This document shows positions 5,605 through 5,625 of a stretch of DNA of 5,625 nucleotides, piece after piece. The translations under genes and the position numbers were made by a program. A model generated the notes under the pieces. The model did no database searches. It worked only from the letters and a program-made list of their open reading frames with translations, and was not told the DNA's origin. This DNA comes from Deltaproteobacteria bacterium (GTDB lineage: Bacteria > Desulfobacterota_B > Binatia > UBA9968), in the NCBI GenBank assembly GCA_022545745.1, contig JACZQL010000123.1, positions 1 to 5,625 of the forward strand. Direction: 5' to 3'. How positions within the stretch are numbered: position 1 is the stretch's first letter; each line of letters starts with the position of its first letter.

Positions 5605-5625
5605 TACAACTTGATTTCACGACAC

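Larger units (their letters stand above)
5378..5625. other. Non-coding region upstream of the operon
   Basis: No credible coding region is present in these 248 bases. Starting from the operon side they hold an AT-rich leader, a sigma70-like promoter and three successive inverted repeats. Base composition changes sharply from the AT-rich leader (5380-5430) to the GC-rich palindromes. No tRNA, attachment site or insertion-sequence end could be recognised. Confidence 0.6.

Noticed and set aside
5574..5625. tRNA T-arm look-alike on the minus strand (GGGG-TTTGAAT-CCCC followed by a CCA)
   Set aside because: The universally conserved C at the third loop position is T, the preceding bases cannot form an anticodon arm, and the whole sequence is better explained by a perfect 12-bp hairpin.

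Overview
The window reads as an ordinary bacterial chromosome segment of moderate GC content. Every gene I can support lies on the minus strand, so transcription runs from high to low coordinates. The organism is probably Gram-negative: one product carries an export signal, and strong purine-rich ribosome binding sites and a sigma70-type promoter are visible. No marker gene fixes the lineage, so I do not name a taxon.

Layout, in order of transcription. Positions 5378-5625 hold no gene. They contain three sizeable inverted repeats (5471-5604), then a good sigma70-like promoter (5421-5448) and an AT-rich leader. Five closely spaced genes follow: an FAD/NAD(P) disulfide oxidoreductase of the mercuric reductase/lipoamide dehydrogenase type (3995-5368), a short EamA/DMT-transporter-like fragment (3596-3967), a DoxX-family membrane protein (3079-3570), a GMC-family FAD oxidoreductase (1516-3063) and an exported two-domain VOC (glyoxalase/dioxygenase fold) protein (316-1449). 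Gaps are 27, 25, 15 and 66 bases, which suggests one transcript. The last gap holds a perfect 10-bp hairpin that could separate VOC expression from the rest. A separate promoter-like site (213-241) then precedes a response-regulator receiver gene that runs off the left edge (1-191).

How the genes may work together (inference): two soluble flavoenzymes, a small DoxX membrane protein and an exported VOC protein look like a redox or detoxification cassette acting on a small organic (alcohol or aldehyde-like) or thiol substrate. No substrate can be read from the sequence. The most unusual points are the receiver domain with alanine at the phospho-acceptor position, the VOC protein whose two duplicated halves each lack a different part of the usual metal site, the four-cysteine cluster in the GMC enzyme, and the truncated transporter inside an otherwise intact operon. 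I see no CRISPR array, tRNA, rRNA, transposase or integrase.
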